NCBI GenBank assembly: GCA_037157565.1 | Contig: JAZHRO010000003.1 | Span: 69,752,501-69,816,500 of the forward strand | Source of the DNA: Thalassia testudinum | Lineage: Eukaryota; Streptophyta; Magnoliopsida; Alismatales; Hydrocharitaceae | DNA: 64,000 nt | Reading direction: 5' to 3' | Shown: positions 1 to 9,623 of the stretch, piece by piece | Layout of the letters: every line of letters starts with the position of its first letter | How positions within the stretch are numbered: the stretch's first letter is position 1 | Made by a program: the position numbers and the translations under genes | The notes under the pieces: model-generated | What the model was told of the DNA's origin: nothing | Databases searched by the model: none | What the model saw: the letters and a program-made list of their open reading frames with translations, nothing else

Positions 1-10
1 CCTGAATGCA

Positions 11-41
11 CCCCCATGCCTAAATCCTATAATGTCCTCAT
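11..41 (-). promoter_or_regulatory. Internal polypurine-tract motif of B with AGGA hairpin
   Basis: On the minus strand this reads AATGAGGACATT, then 10 bases, then GGCATGGGGGT. The same module occurs downstream of the coding region in A, C, E, F and G, about 1.1-1.4 kb before each 3' LTR, so I read position 1 as lying inside B rather than at its LTR edge. The AATG/CATT arms around AGGA can pair. Confidence 0.75.
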
Positions 42-239
42 TGTAAAATTAAAACAAGGGGAGAAAGGAAAGAAATCACCTGATGACGGTGTTATCTAGA
101 CCACTGGGTTGCCTCTGAACAAGTGCTGCATTTTCTATCAGCAGCCAAACTTAGAAGGAACCTATAAGTCTGGTTCCAAATAGACAAGGTTAGGCCCTAA
201 GAATATGCGTAACAGTGCAGACCTAGAAAACAAGTAGCC

Positions 240-2101
240 ACGGATGTTGGCGAGCTGATGATGCAACGTAATACCAAATGCTCGCTAGAAGATATGAAAA
301 CGAATATCCTCATTGGCTACCTTGGGAGGTTTAGGAATAATAAATGGAATATGAAAAGGGACCTCCCAAAATGGAATAAGTGGAGGATAACAAGGATCCT
401 CCATAGCAGGATGGGTTTTAAAAGATATACACATTATTAGTTCAAACCCTTGAATGGCGAGAGTAAAAGTACAAGCATCAATCCACACTTGCCATTCTAC
501 CCGAGGATGTACTAGCCTGATTTGTTCTCTAGAAAGAATGTACATGAGCAGAGATCTGAGCCAAGGATTTGTTAGAGAGTATAAGGGTTGTTGGTAGTGT
601 TGGAAGGTAATGGTTAAGTCCAATGAAGGCTTAGTCAGTGTCAGGTCCAATTCCAACAATGATTCAGATTGTGTATATTCCCTAACAGTTGGAGACAACT
701 TCTCGTTGCCCTACCTAGCCTTAATGATCGGAGTCATATTTGAATCAAGGGTAGACTCCAAATTACAACTCTTTGATGGCAGGGTCAAAACGCAAGAATC
801 ATTATCATTCAGCTCATCCCTGGATTCATTTGGTTCACTCAAATTTTTGTTGGGGTGTATATGTGATTCATTAGGAGTTGGATCCTCAATTATTTCTAAA
901 GGAGGATCAGTCTTAATATTTTGGAGCAATCCTATATCATTGTTCTCAGGGTATAAATCCTCAATTGACATGTTTTGTCCCCGAGAGTCTCCCATAGACT
1001 TCTCATTATTTTGTTTGTCCTCCTTTAATATCAACTCCTACTTTGATGGAGGATGACTCTCAAAAGAAAGGAGGAATCTGGATTTTATCTTATTATTTCT
1101 ATCCTCTAGAGGTAAATCCTCAAATAATAAATAATTCCCTTGTGATTCACTCTAGATTTTCAGTCCAGGTTCCTCTATTGGGGCATCCCCATCCTCTGAA
1201 ATAGACTCTTCATATCCCTGAGACCAAAATTTATCATCCTCTATTCCCTTAGGGTCACCTTCATTGGGTGCATTTAAATCCTCAGGATGCTGAAAGGTAG
1301 GTGTTGATTCCCTGAGTGGAGGGTCAGGAGTAGGCTCACTAACGGTAGAATGAGATTCTACGAAATAGTCAATAAGGGAAGAGATAGGAACAATATAACA
1401 TTGACCTGGGTTGGTAGGGGTAAGGAGAATACTATCTTTGGGGTCAAGATCCTCAAGAGGTACCATCTTCCCTTGCTTTTGACTCCAATAAAGCTCGGGT
1501 GGATAATCACTATGATCGTTGTCCTCTAGTAGCCATGTCTCATTGGAGAGTCTAAGTGATAGCTACATAAAACTGGATCCCTATTGTCATTGGGTTCCTC
1601 AGAATTATTTTCATGATCATGATCGTATGGGTAGGGATCAGGATTATTGGGAAGTGTGTAGCTAAGTTGTTTTATTTCTTCATTTAATTGTTGACTATTC
1701 CTCAACATCTCTCCCATTGATTCCATTATTTCCTTTTGCTATTTTTGCATTTCTATCATAAAAGAGGAGAGGCTACTATTATCAGGTTGGGGAGGATAGT
1801 CAATTTCAGGCTCTGGTTGCCTAGGGGTATCGGTCCAACCTTGATATGGAAAATCATGAAGGGTGGAAGGGTTGGGTGTTTGCATGGAAGTAGGGATTTC
1901 AGGATTGGAAAATCCTGCTCCTAGGCTCCGCTCAAAAGTGGGAGTTATCGGGCCAGTACTCCCAGGATAAGAATATGAATGATCCCATGAATTGTCAATG
2001 TACCCATCAAAGGATGGATACGCTTGGGACATGGGATCCTGATTAAAAGATGGGCAGTATTGACTCTGATAATCCAACTGATAGGAGTAAGGGTGATCCA
2101 T
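240..2101 (-). pseudogene. Decayed ORF of non-autonomous element B (Tyr/Pro-rich acidic protein)
   Basis: Starts at the ATG at 2101-2099 (MDHPYSYQLDYQSQ). The reading frame continues through a stop near 1739 to about 1526, shifts once between 1526 and 1466, and then runs with stops near 1152, 711 and 285 to a C-terminal motif AFGITLHHQLANIRGY at about 230-280. Regions in order: a Tyr/Ser/Pro-rich N-terminus; a short segment matching element C (LGAGF..P.IP, GWTDTP); a Met/Glu/Gln-rich probable coiled coil; a long acidic stretch; and the HHQ motif. No known domain is visible. Function unknown. Homologous ORFs are in C, E, F and G. It may derive from the C-terminal half of an Athila gag, but that is speculation. 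Confidence 0.7.
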
Positions 2102-3334
2102 TTCTTTAAGTAAAACAATTTCGACTCTATTAGGATTTAGAAGAATTTAGAATACAAGCAGAGACTTCCTAGAGAGTTCTATAGTCAAAGCAAATGCAAA
2201 TTCAATGGGATCTATTTTTTTAGTAGATTGTAGGCCATAGAATTATATGTTCAGTTGATGGCCAAACAAGTTTTGCAAAAAATATTACGCTTCCTAGGCC
2301 AACCTTCACTAGTGCCTATAACCTACTCGCAAGGGATGGAAGTCTCGAATCGAGCCCACACACGAGGAACCGAAGTAACATGGTGGATAGGCTTGTTGAT
2401 TTCCGACTAACTTCCCTTATGGTGCAGAAGAGGAGAGGTAGAAATTTATCTAGTGACATTATGTGTGAGGTGCATAGTGTCTCAGGTGTGCAAATATACG
2501 ATCGTGTGTTGATTTTTGAAATTTCGCAAACAAGATCCTTTTGCACACAATTTTCGATCACAGATTTTAAAGTCCAACCTCTTAGCAGTCCCAATTTTTA
2601 AAGTGACCACTGAATTAATTTGATTCAAGCACTTTAGTGGTCTTAGATTTAGGTTCAATGCATATGCATGACAGGTAATTGATGCTCAAGAGAAGCGTAC
2701 CTTACTCTAGCTTTCTTCGTGCAATAATGAATGCAATGCAATAAAAATAAACTAGATGCTACTCATTCAGTCCTAGATGGTCGTCTTATAGATATGCAGC
2801 TTCTAGCAGGTAGTTCGATTTTTTTTTTTTAATAATAATAACAAACAGACCTAATCTAACTAACTAACCGAAATGCAGTTCAAATAATCCTATAATCTAA
2901 ATAAATGGGAACACGCTCCAGAAAATACGCTCCAGCATACAAGAGTGATAAGAAATAAAGAAGCGCTGGGGACACATTCCGAAAAATACCCGACAAGGGT
3001 CCAAAAGATAGTAATTAAATTCTAATGTCTATCTAAACTAAATCTTACTAAGATCTACTAACTAAATCAGAATTAGGCTTCTTCGTAAGCCTATGCGTGT
3101 GGGACCAAGGTCCACGTGTTCCTGTTGTCGTCCTCCAAGTGGCGTCAAGGTCCACCAAAAAGATCATCTTCGTCGTGTACGTCGTTCAGGGTCAATGTCA
3201 TCGCTTTGCTACGCCTGTCGTCGTGTCAGATTCCTCGCACAATAATAAAAATGATCAGTGATTGCGCAACTCAGAATATTCAAAAAAAAAAATAATAATA
3301 ATAATACTAACGTGAATCTATTGCATTTGTTGCC
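2102..3334 (-). other. 5' leader of element B
   Basis: Noncoding region between primer site and ORF. On the minus strand it contains AAGACCACTA and, 26 bases after GACCAC, its complement GTGGTC (2605-2642), forming a hairpin also present in the leaders of C and D. A GGTACGC donor-like site lies near 2695-2702. The rest is AT-rich with short T or A runs and no ORF worth calling. Confidence 0.6.
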
Positions 3335-3352
3335 TCCCCGGCAATGGCGGAA
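3335..3352 (-). promoter_or_regulatory. Primer-binding site of B (tRNA-Asp, degenerate)
   Basis: Plus-strand TCCCCGGCAATGGCGGAA differs at three positions from the 3' end of plant tRNA-Asp (TCCCCGGCAACGGCGCCA, from general knowledge). It lies three bases from the inferred LTR edge at 3356. Confidence 0.75.
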
Positions 3353-3355
3353 ATT

Positions 3356-4137
3356 TGACAGAGCGATTTTCACTTTGAATAATTAATATTAAGATAATAA
3401 ATCATTGCAACACAAAAGGTGGTGGAAAATCTCTCAATCAAAGATTAAACAGATATGAATTTAAACCACAATAATAGAAGCCGTACCCACAGGGAGGAAT
3501 AGATCAATAAATTCACGATAAATTTAACTCTTGTTTACTTAAAAGTAATTTCATTCATTCATCCTAATCCCAAAGAAAGAACACTAATAGATGAATCAAA
3601 TAACTAATCTCTAATTTCTGGAAAGAGATGGACCAATCACGTAAATTCTCCTTTACTAGAATACTCCTACAAAATCAATCAACCCTAAATATTCAATGGC
3701 ATCCAATGTAAGGCATAATATCACCATTTAATGTAAAGCTAATAGATTGGGGAAGATAATCATGCAATTTGATAAGCCAATTAATTGGAGCAGACTAAAG
3801 GGGCTTGGCTGCAAATTCATTCAATTAATAAAATAAAAAATCAAAAATTAAGTTTTGGCAATGGCCGCACATGCAATATCTAATTGAAGGGAAAACTGAG
3901 CTTTCACTCTCTCTCCTCTTCGCATGAGAGATGGAGCACCGACGACGGAGCTGCTATAGGGGAAGGCTGACCGATGCGTGGGGATCACGATGACGGTGAC
4001 AGAATGACGAGAGGTGGCCGGCGAGTGGAGGAGGGCCTCCGGTCAGTTTGAGGAGAAGGTGACAATCGTGCATCAGGCTACGGTCGCGTGCGTGCCTGCA
4101 GGGCACTGGTGGCGAGGGCGAGCGCCTGCGGGAGGGG
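3356..4137 (-). repeat. 5' LTR of B, U5-side part
   Basis: Begins on the plus strand with TGACAGAGCGATT, matching the same edge of element C (TGATGAGTCGATT). It contains the shared U5 motif as CGTACCCACAGGGAGG at about 3482-3497. The LTR is interrupted at 4137/4138 by element A and resumes after A's target duplication at 21575. Confidence 0.8.
4133..4137. repeat. Left target-site duplication of element A (AGGGG)
   Basis: AGGGG directly precedes the 5' LTR start TGATGAGTGG and is repeated exactly after the 3' LTR end at 21570-21574, fixing both element ends. Confidence 0.95.
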
Positions 4138-7100
4138 TGATGAGTGGCTACTCATAATGGCTAAAAGGTCGAAATTAAGCTAGACACTAAGCAAAACAAT
4201 ATCAAATTAACATATAAAAAGGGTTAAGTGCGGGAATTAAAGAAAAGACCTAAAACTTTTAATGTGTGTTAAAACTTCATAATTAGGTCACAAAAGTGAG
4301 ATACTTTGAAAACAAAAGAATAAATGATGATCCATGCATCAATTGAACACATAAACAAGTTTGAAAAGCCAAATCAGAAGTAAAATCAATGTCTTAAATG
4401 TTCAATTAAGCACATGTAAAAATTTGAAAGCAATTGGACATCATTTAGGCTTAGAAATAAATAGATTACAATTAGGTCCTTCATGCATTACATTTCTACC
4501 CTTCAAAACTCCTTCTTGGACCTTTTTGCAAGCCGCAGGGACCCTTCTGTATGACTGCAAGGCCCTTCCAGTTATAGTTCTTTTCACTTTTGGACCTGCA
4601 CGCTATTCTTCTACCCCTTCGTTCAAGGGTCTTCCTGCAAGTTTTCCCTCATTTCAGAGAGAAGCCTGTGTTCTTCACGCGCACTGTAGCACGTGAAGAA
4701 CACAGCCATTCTCGACCGTCCATCGCACTTTTGATCTCGATCTGCGGCTGGATTCTATTGGAACCTTCGCGCGATTCGGTGCGTGCGTTCACCTCTCTTC
4801 CCAGATCACATCTGACGGTCAGATTTCCCTCTCGACTCGCCGCGCGCTCTACCCATCTCATCCTCACCGCCGGCCTAATTTTGATTAACCTCACCCTTGC
4901 GGTGATTCCAATCACTGAGCTGCTATTTAAGCACCTCAGTGGTGTCGTGCGCAAAGGATCGCTCCCTCCTACATCTCTTAGCGATCAGTTCGTCCACTCC
5001 AGTCTCTCCTCCTCATCTAGACCCTGATTTCACAGCCACCGGCCGTGGAATCATCGCCTGCTCTCGACCCTCCTCGTCACTAAGGACCTCGTAGCACCTG
5101 AGGATGACCCTGGAGTCTCACTAGTATACTCTTCCCTCTGCTGGAGTCACCCTCCTCCTTTCTTCCTCCTTAGCCGCCGGCTAAGGTCCCATAGGTCCCA
5201 TTCTTCCTTTTAGTTTAGGTTTTTAATTCTGCACAAGTAGTGTTAGATTTAGTTTGCAGTAGTTTAGAATAGATTTAGTTTTAATTGTTAGTGTTTAATG
5301 TTAGCTGTAGTTAGATTAGTCTTAGGAGTAGAATTAGTATTAGATCCCCTCCCTCACCTCCTCTGATCAGTCCAGATCAGAGGTGAAGAATCATCTGTTC
5401 ATTGTTCAATTTATCTCTCTCTTCATGTTTTGTTTTTCCATCATCCAAATTCTGATTCTTGTTTTTCCTTTTAACGACGAATTTTTCATCAATCACCCAC
5501 ACATCCTGACCCAATTTCAGATCTGATGGCGCACTGCCTCAGATCTGAAAGTGGCGTCACAAGCACCATTTGGGGCTTCTCACTCACTCCATTTGTTTCA
5601 CAAAAGCCCCTCTGTTTTAAATGGATTGCCTCAGTTTGTCAGAGCACTTTTGATTTGGATTTTAAAGGATTTTTACTCTCTGAAATGTTTTGACAGATCT
5701 GACAAATTGAAGGGATTTTTGGTTTTCATTGTAGGCAAGGATTCTGAGAAGCTCTCTGATGACAGAGAGCCAATCAGAAGAGCCTCTCATGATTCTGAGT
5801 ATACTTTGTTTTGAATGCATTCGCCAGCTTCCATTAAATTTCCTTAATGCATTCTTAGTCTCTTTTTGCTATTTCAGAACTGCCATACACTATTTGTGTT
5901 GATGATCATTTCTGTATGGTGATTCTCTAACCTAAGGAGTTTTCCATACTCCTTAAGTTTGCAAGAAACTGGGATTGTGTTTCTTTGATTTTAATTGATC
6001 AAGCTAAGTCTTCCTTCATGCTGTCTATGGCATTAGGAAGACTAACTCAATGCCATTTGAATTTTGATCTGAAAGGATGCTTCTGATAAGGTTTTTCCTA
6101 ATGAGTGTTTGAGCTGAATTTACATGAGATTTTTGTGAGACTTAAACCCTTATCAGATTTGGATTTCAACTCTCAAAATTTTTAGTTTGTTTTGAATTTT
6201 ATCTTACTCCCAGTTACACAGCAATATGCTGCAACTTGCAGCTACATTTCCCTCCATCTCCAAATTCTCTTCTCCAAATTCCCTTTTCATCTGTGAATTT
6301 TTTGTTCCCCTTTCTCTAAGTGGACTAACTGCAGCAGCAGTTAGCCACTTGACAGTGGCTTAAGCCACTGCCACTGTAAACAACACATACTAAATACATT
6401 CTTCTTCTCTCCATCTCTTCTGACAGTAGCTGTGGCTGCTGTCTTAATTGAACTCTAACACTCAATCAACTCTAATTCCCTAACTTTATACAAAAGCCTA
6501 ATGACATAGACTTATTTTAAAACTGTAAATATACCTATTCATAGTATTATAACTATAGCATATCAGTTAGATACATAGTTATACTGTAAATATATATAAA
6601 ACCTGTATAGAAATTCATATACATATGTAATCTATGTAAAAATATGTATATATACTAATCTATTATGTATGTATTTACTGATTTCTGTATATATGTATGT
6701 ACAGATTTATATTTACTTATTTAGTAGCTAAGTTAATAAGTTAGAGCAATAATCAAGTAAATAAATCTATAAACTTGGGAATATATATATATATTAAGTA
6801 ATTTAAGTTAGTCAAAGTATAATTATACCTAGTATAAGTTACTGTAACTTAGTTTTAATTTTAAACACACAGAATTGCTATTTTAGCCTAAATAAAACAT
6901 AAATAAATTCGTAAAAATACAATAAAAATATGTATTAAATACTTAAGTATGTAAATTAAAACTGTTTAAGGTCAATTAGACCATTTACTAGTTATTTTAT
7001 AAGTAATTAACTATTTAATCACCTAAATCAACCTGTATAATCAGCCTAGTTTAGCGAATTTATTTGTATAGTAAAAATATTTAAAATTCAAAATTAATTA

Positions 7101-7226
7101 ATCAATTATGTAGTATTATGTAAATATTTTATTTACCATATTTTATTTTATTTTTTTTAATAATTTATGGCCCCCAAATCGAGGGCCAAAAACGCGCACA
7201 GACGCAGCTGCTTCTGATTTCCAGCC

Positions 7227-7259
7227 CACGATGTGGCGCTGGAATAGCGCCACATCGTG
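7227..7259 (+). promoter_or_regulatory. 14-bp perfect hairpin upstream of the LTR TATA box
   Basis: CACGATGTGGCGCT and its complement AGCGCCACATCGTG are separated by GGAAT. The structure is kept in the 3' LTR (about 20345-20377), where one base change gives a G-T pair. It ends about 20 bp before the TATA box. Confidence 0.7.
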
Positions 7260-7281
7260 TGCTGCAAAGCAAACGCAGCCA

Positions 7282-7289
7282 TATAAATA
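7282..7289 (+). promoter_or_regulatory. TATA box of element A 5' LTR
   Basis: TATAAATA within CCATATAAATATAA. It is the best promoter candidate in the LTR and is repeated at 20402-20409 in the 3' LTR. If used, about 1.1 kb of R-U5 would precede the primer site, which is long. Confidence 0.5.
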
Positions 7290-7795
7290 TAATTTATGCT
7301 ATAGGTTAAGCAGTCGTCAAGGTGCAGGGCACCCGAAACACTGCTGATTATGTCCTATCCGATTACCTGATGTGTGCTGAACTCTGATATGTGTGTGGGC
7401 TCGGGGGCCCGAGCATGTGCGAGCTTGAAGGCGTTGGGCTGAGGCCTGACGCTGAGATTGAAAACATTACTAAGCCACCTAATCTGAGATTAGGGCGCGC
7501 TTAGTAGAGGTCTGGTCCCACCCGTAGGGTGCTGTGTATCCCTCGAAAAGCGTGCCCGCTAATTAAACACATTTTACACTAAGGACGTTAGCCTAACCCC
7601 GTCTCCACCGCAGCCTCTGAAATACCTCAAGAGACAAGAGTTAAACACAGAATAAAATGAAAGGACAGACGACTTGGGAGAAGGAACACAAGAGATAACA
7701 AGAACAGAAAGACTTACTGTACATACAGCAGTAGAATAAGTAATATACATACGTATAAGTAAACCCAAATAATTACTAACAGAATAGAACGACAC

Positions 7796-7871
7796 TATAA
7801 ACGTCGCTAAAGACCTCAGTTTGCTTCTTTAGGTTGTATATAGTGTTTTCTGAGATTTAGCGACGTTTATA
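7796..7871. repeat. 16-bp perfect inverted repeat inside LTR of A
   Basis: TATAAACGTCGCTAAA (7796-7811) and its complement TTTAGCGACGTTTATA (7856-7871), 44 bases apart. The left arm has two changes in the 3' LTR. Similar TTTAGTGACG...CGTCACTAAA arms occur in the LTRs of F (about 25206-25235) and G (about 58298-58324). It could be a small captured hairpin element; the family is not identified. Confidence 0.55.
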
Positions 7872-8176
7872 TCTGTCACTAAAACTGATATATATATGTC
7901 ACTATAAATAAAAGACTAGTAAGTTAAGTTTTTACACTATGGTATCCTAATGTAGTATGAACTAACATATTAGTGTTAATAGTATAACTTTAAATACATA
8001 GTTTAGAGTATAATAATAAATTGTTTGATGCTTGTTCATAGTTAGTATTTTTGCAAGCACTTCTTAGTAACTAGGTAAATAAAACATTCATTCATTCTTT
8101 AAGTGTAAAGTTTCTTTTCGAATAAGAAGACAATTTTGGAGATAATCAAAGAGTGACCGAATTAAATTCAATAAAT

Positions 8177-8197
8177 TGCCTCCCAGAGAACGACCTG
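8177..8197 (+). promoter_or_regulatory. Conserved U5 motif of A
   Basis: GCCTCCCAGAGAACGACC is one version of the motif CCTCCC-n4to6-CGACC found in the U5 of all seven elements of the window. Role unknown. Confidence 0.6.
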
Positions 8198-8309
8198 GAA
8201 CAAAACCAGTAAAAATTAGTTAAATAAGCAAATGATAATAATGGTTGTAATGACTGGTACTCACCCATACTCACCACTATACGACATCCTTAATGTTATA
8301 TTATACACC

Positions 8310-8324
8310 CTATACTACAACGAC
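8310..8324 (+). promoter_or_regulatory. U5 segment complementary to the 5' end of tRNA-Asp
   Basis: CTATACTACAACGAC is the exact complement of bases 1-15 of plant tRNA-Asp(GUC), GTCGTTGTAGTATAG as I know it. The 3' LTR copy at 21430-21444 is identical. It lies 128 bases upstream of the primer site that pairs with the other end of the same tRNA. Related segments are in C, E, F and G. A bipartite primer site is my inference. Confidence 0.75.
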
Positions 8325-8452
8325 ATGATCATAACAATAATCATTCATCATCATACAACCATTGTGTTATATACACATTGTAGATCATCGGTGTCATTGT
8401 TATCATTGTCATTCAACCATCAACACCATTACACCATTATATCATCATTTTT

Positions 8453-8470
8453 TTGCGCCGTTGCCGGGGA
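8453..8470 (+). promoter_or_regulatory. Primer-binding site of element A (tRNA-Asp)
   Basis: TTGCGCCGTTGCCGGGGA matches the complement of the tRNA-Asp 3' end (TGGCGCCGTTGCCGGGGA) in 17 of 18 bases. It starts five bases after the LTR end. Confidence 0.9.
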
Positions 8471-9623
8471 GGCAACGCTCTTTGCACCAAAATTTTCTTT
8501 TTATTCTTTTGTATATAGAAATTCTTTATTTCATTCATTCATTCATTGTAATTGCTTTTATTTTTCCATTGAATTAATTGTGTATACATTCTTTTAGTCA
8601 TTTACAAATCATTTGTTTTTCCACAGCACTTGAGGAGGAGTGTCGTCTTCCTGGTGGAGTCGCTACGCTCCAGATCCGTCTTCCTGGTGGAGTTTTGCCT
8701 CGTAGTAGCTGTAGGAGTAGTGGTAGTATTAGCTTTAGTGTAGATAGTTTTAGGTTTATTAATTAGGAACAATTGTTAGTCATAAGTTGTGAGAGCTTGT
8801 TTTCACACAATTTTTGTAATAATTCTGGACTGTCTGGACTTTATCTTCTTTTTCTCGGTTTTTCGATTCCGATTTTCCGAGTTAATTTCTTTTCTTGTTT
8901 TTGTTTATTGCACAAAAGAAAAAAAAAAATCAAAAAAATCAAAAAGATCTCATACTTATGTAGCAGCAGCATAACCTTAGGCATCCATTTTTAGGATTGC
9001 ATTTCATTCCTGCTAGATTTTAATTCAAGTCAAATCTGCATTAGAAGATTGCTGGAGTCAGGTACGCATTTCTTACCTAACTCTAACTCCTGCCATATTT
9101 GCTTTTGACTTAAAGTTAAGAAGACCACTACTTGTTCTGAATTTATTAAAAAGTGAAACGAGCAGCATAGAAAACACATTTTAATCACTTCAATCAAATC
9201 AAAAGGAGATATTCAAAATTGGGTGAAACCATGTTTGAGATTTTAATCGCCTTGTGTTGAATGTTATCGTGCACACAGCACGATCACTTAAGGCCACAAT
9301 ACACGGGTTTCTACCTCATCTTTCTGCAACCACAGGATCTGGATTCGCACGCTCAGTCTTATCCAGATTCCCAGTGGATTTTAGAGGTCTGCACATCGCT
9401 AGGTTTATCTTAGGATGCGTACAATTGTTTGAAACAATTGTTTGCGTATAACATACTTTGCGTAGCAGCCTCTAGGAAAAATTTCTCCGATTTGTTTCGA
9501 TTGATTGGTCTTTCTTGAATTGAGATTTTATTGGGATTCTTCTGTTTTATTGTGAACGTTAAAAATTTTTTCCCATTGAGTTGGATCGAATTAGAGTAAA
9601 CGGGATTTCAAAAGACCAACTTA
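8471..9623 (+). other. 5' leader of element A
   Basis: Noncoding. It contains GATTGCTGGAGTCAGGTACGCATTTC (read as three parts, 9041-9070), a block shared with D and C that includes an AG|GTACGC donor-like site, and AAGACCACTA at 9121-9130, where B, C and D have a hairpin. In A the closing arm is lost. Short ORFs here (up to 73 codons) have no support. Confidence 0.6.

Larger units (their letters stand above)
1..4137 (-). mobile_element. Element B, left portion: non-autonomous Athila-related LTR retrotransposon
   Basis: Minus-strand element read from right to left: 5' LTR (3356-4137, continuing at 21575-22523 beyond nested element A), primer site (3335-3352), leader (2102-3334), decayed ORF (about 240-2101) and internal purine-tract motif (11-41). 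Its 3' noncoding part and 3' LTR lie left of the window. No gag, protease, RT or integrase can be recognised. The ORF start, leader and LTR edge resemble those of element C, so B and C belong to one group. A 5-bp duplication cannot be tested because one end is missing. Confidence 0.85.
4138..8447 (+). repeat. 5' LTR of element A (4.3 kb)
   Basis: 4,310 bp from TGATGAGTGG to ATCATCA. Zones: a moderately GC region (4500-5200) with overlapping short ORFs of no clear meaning, an AT-rich stretch (6480-7160), a strong hairpin (7227-7259), a TATA box (7282-7289), a 16-bp inverted repeat (7796-7811/7856-7871), the U5 motif (8177-8197) and the tRNA-Asp 5'-end complement (8310-8324). ORFs seen here recur in the 3' LTR and have no recognisable domain; I do not call them genes. 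Confidence 0.95.

Noticed and set aside
1..10. TGCATTCAGG on the minus strand as the start of B's 3' LTR
   Set aside because: The adjacent AATGAGGACATT...GGCATGGGGG is the internal tract module of the other elements, which lies over 1 kb before the LTR and lacks the TTTTGCTA hairpin.
6580..6800. ATATAT-rich stretch as origin or matrix-attachment element
   Set aside because: Simple AT-rich sequence inside an LTR, present in both copies; nothing specific supports a function.
8773..8994. Small ORFs in A's leader as accessory genes
   Set aside because: Low-complexity Phe/Lys-rich translations, no counterpart in D's leader.
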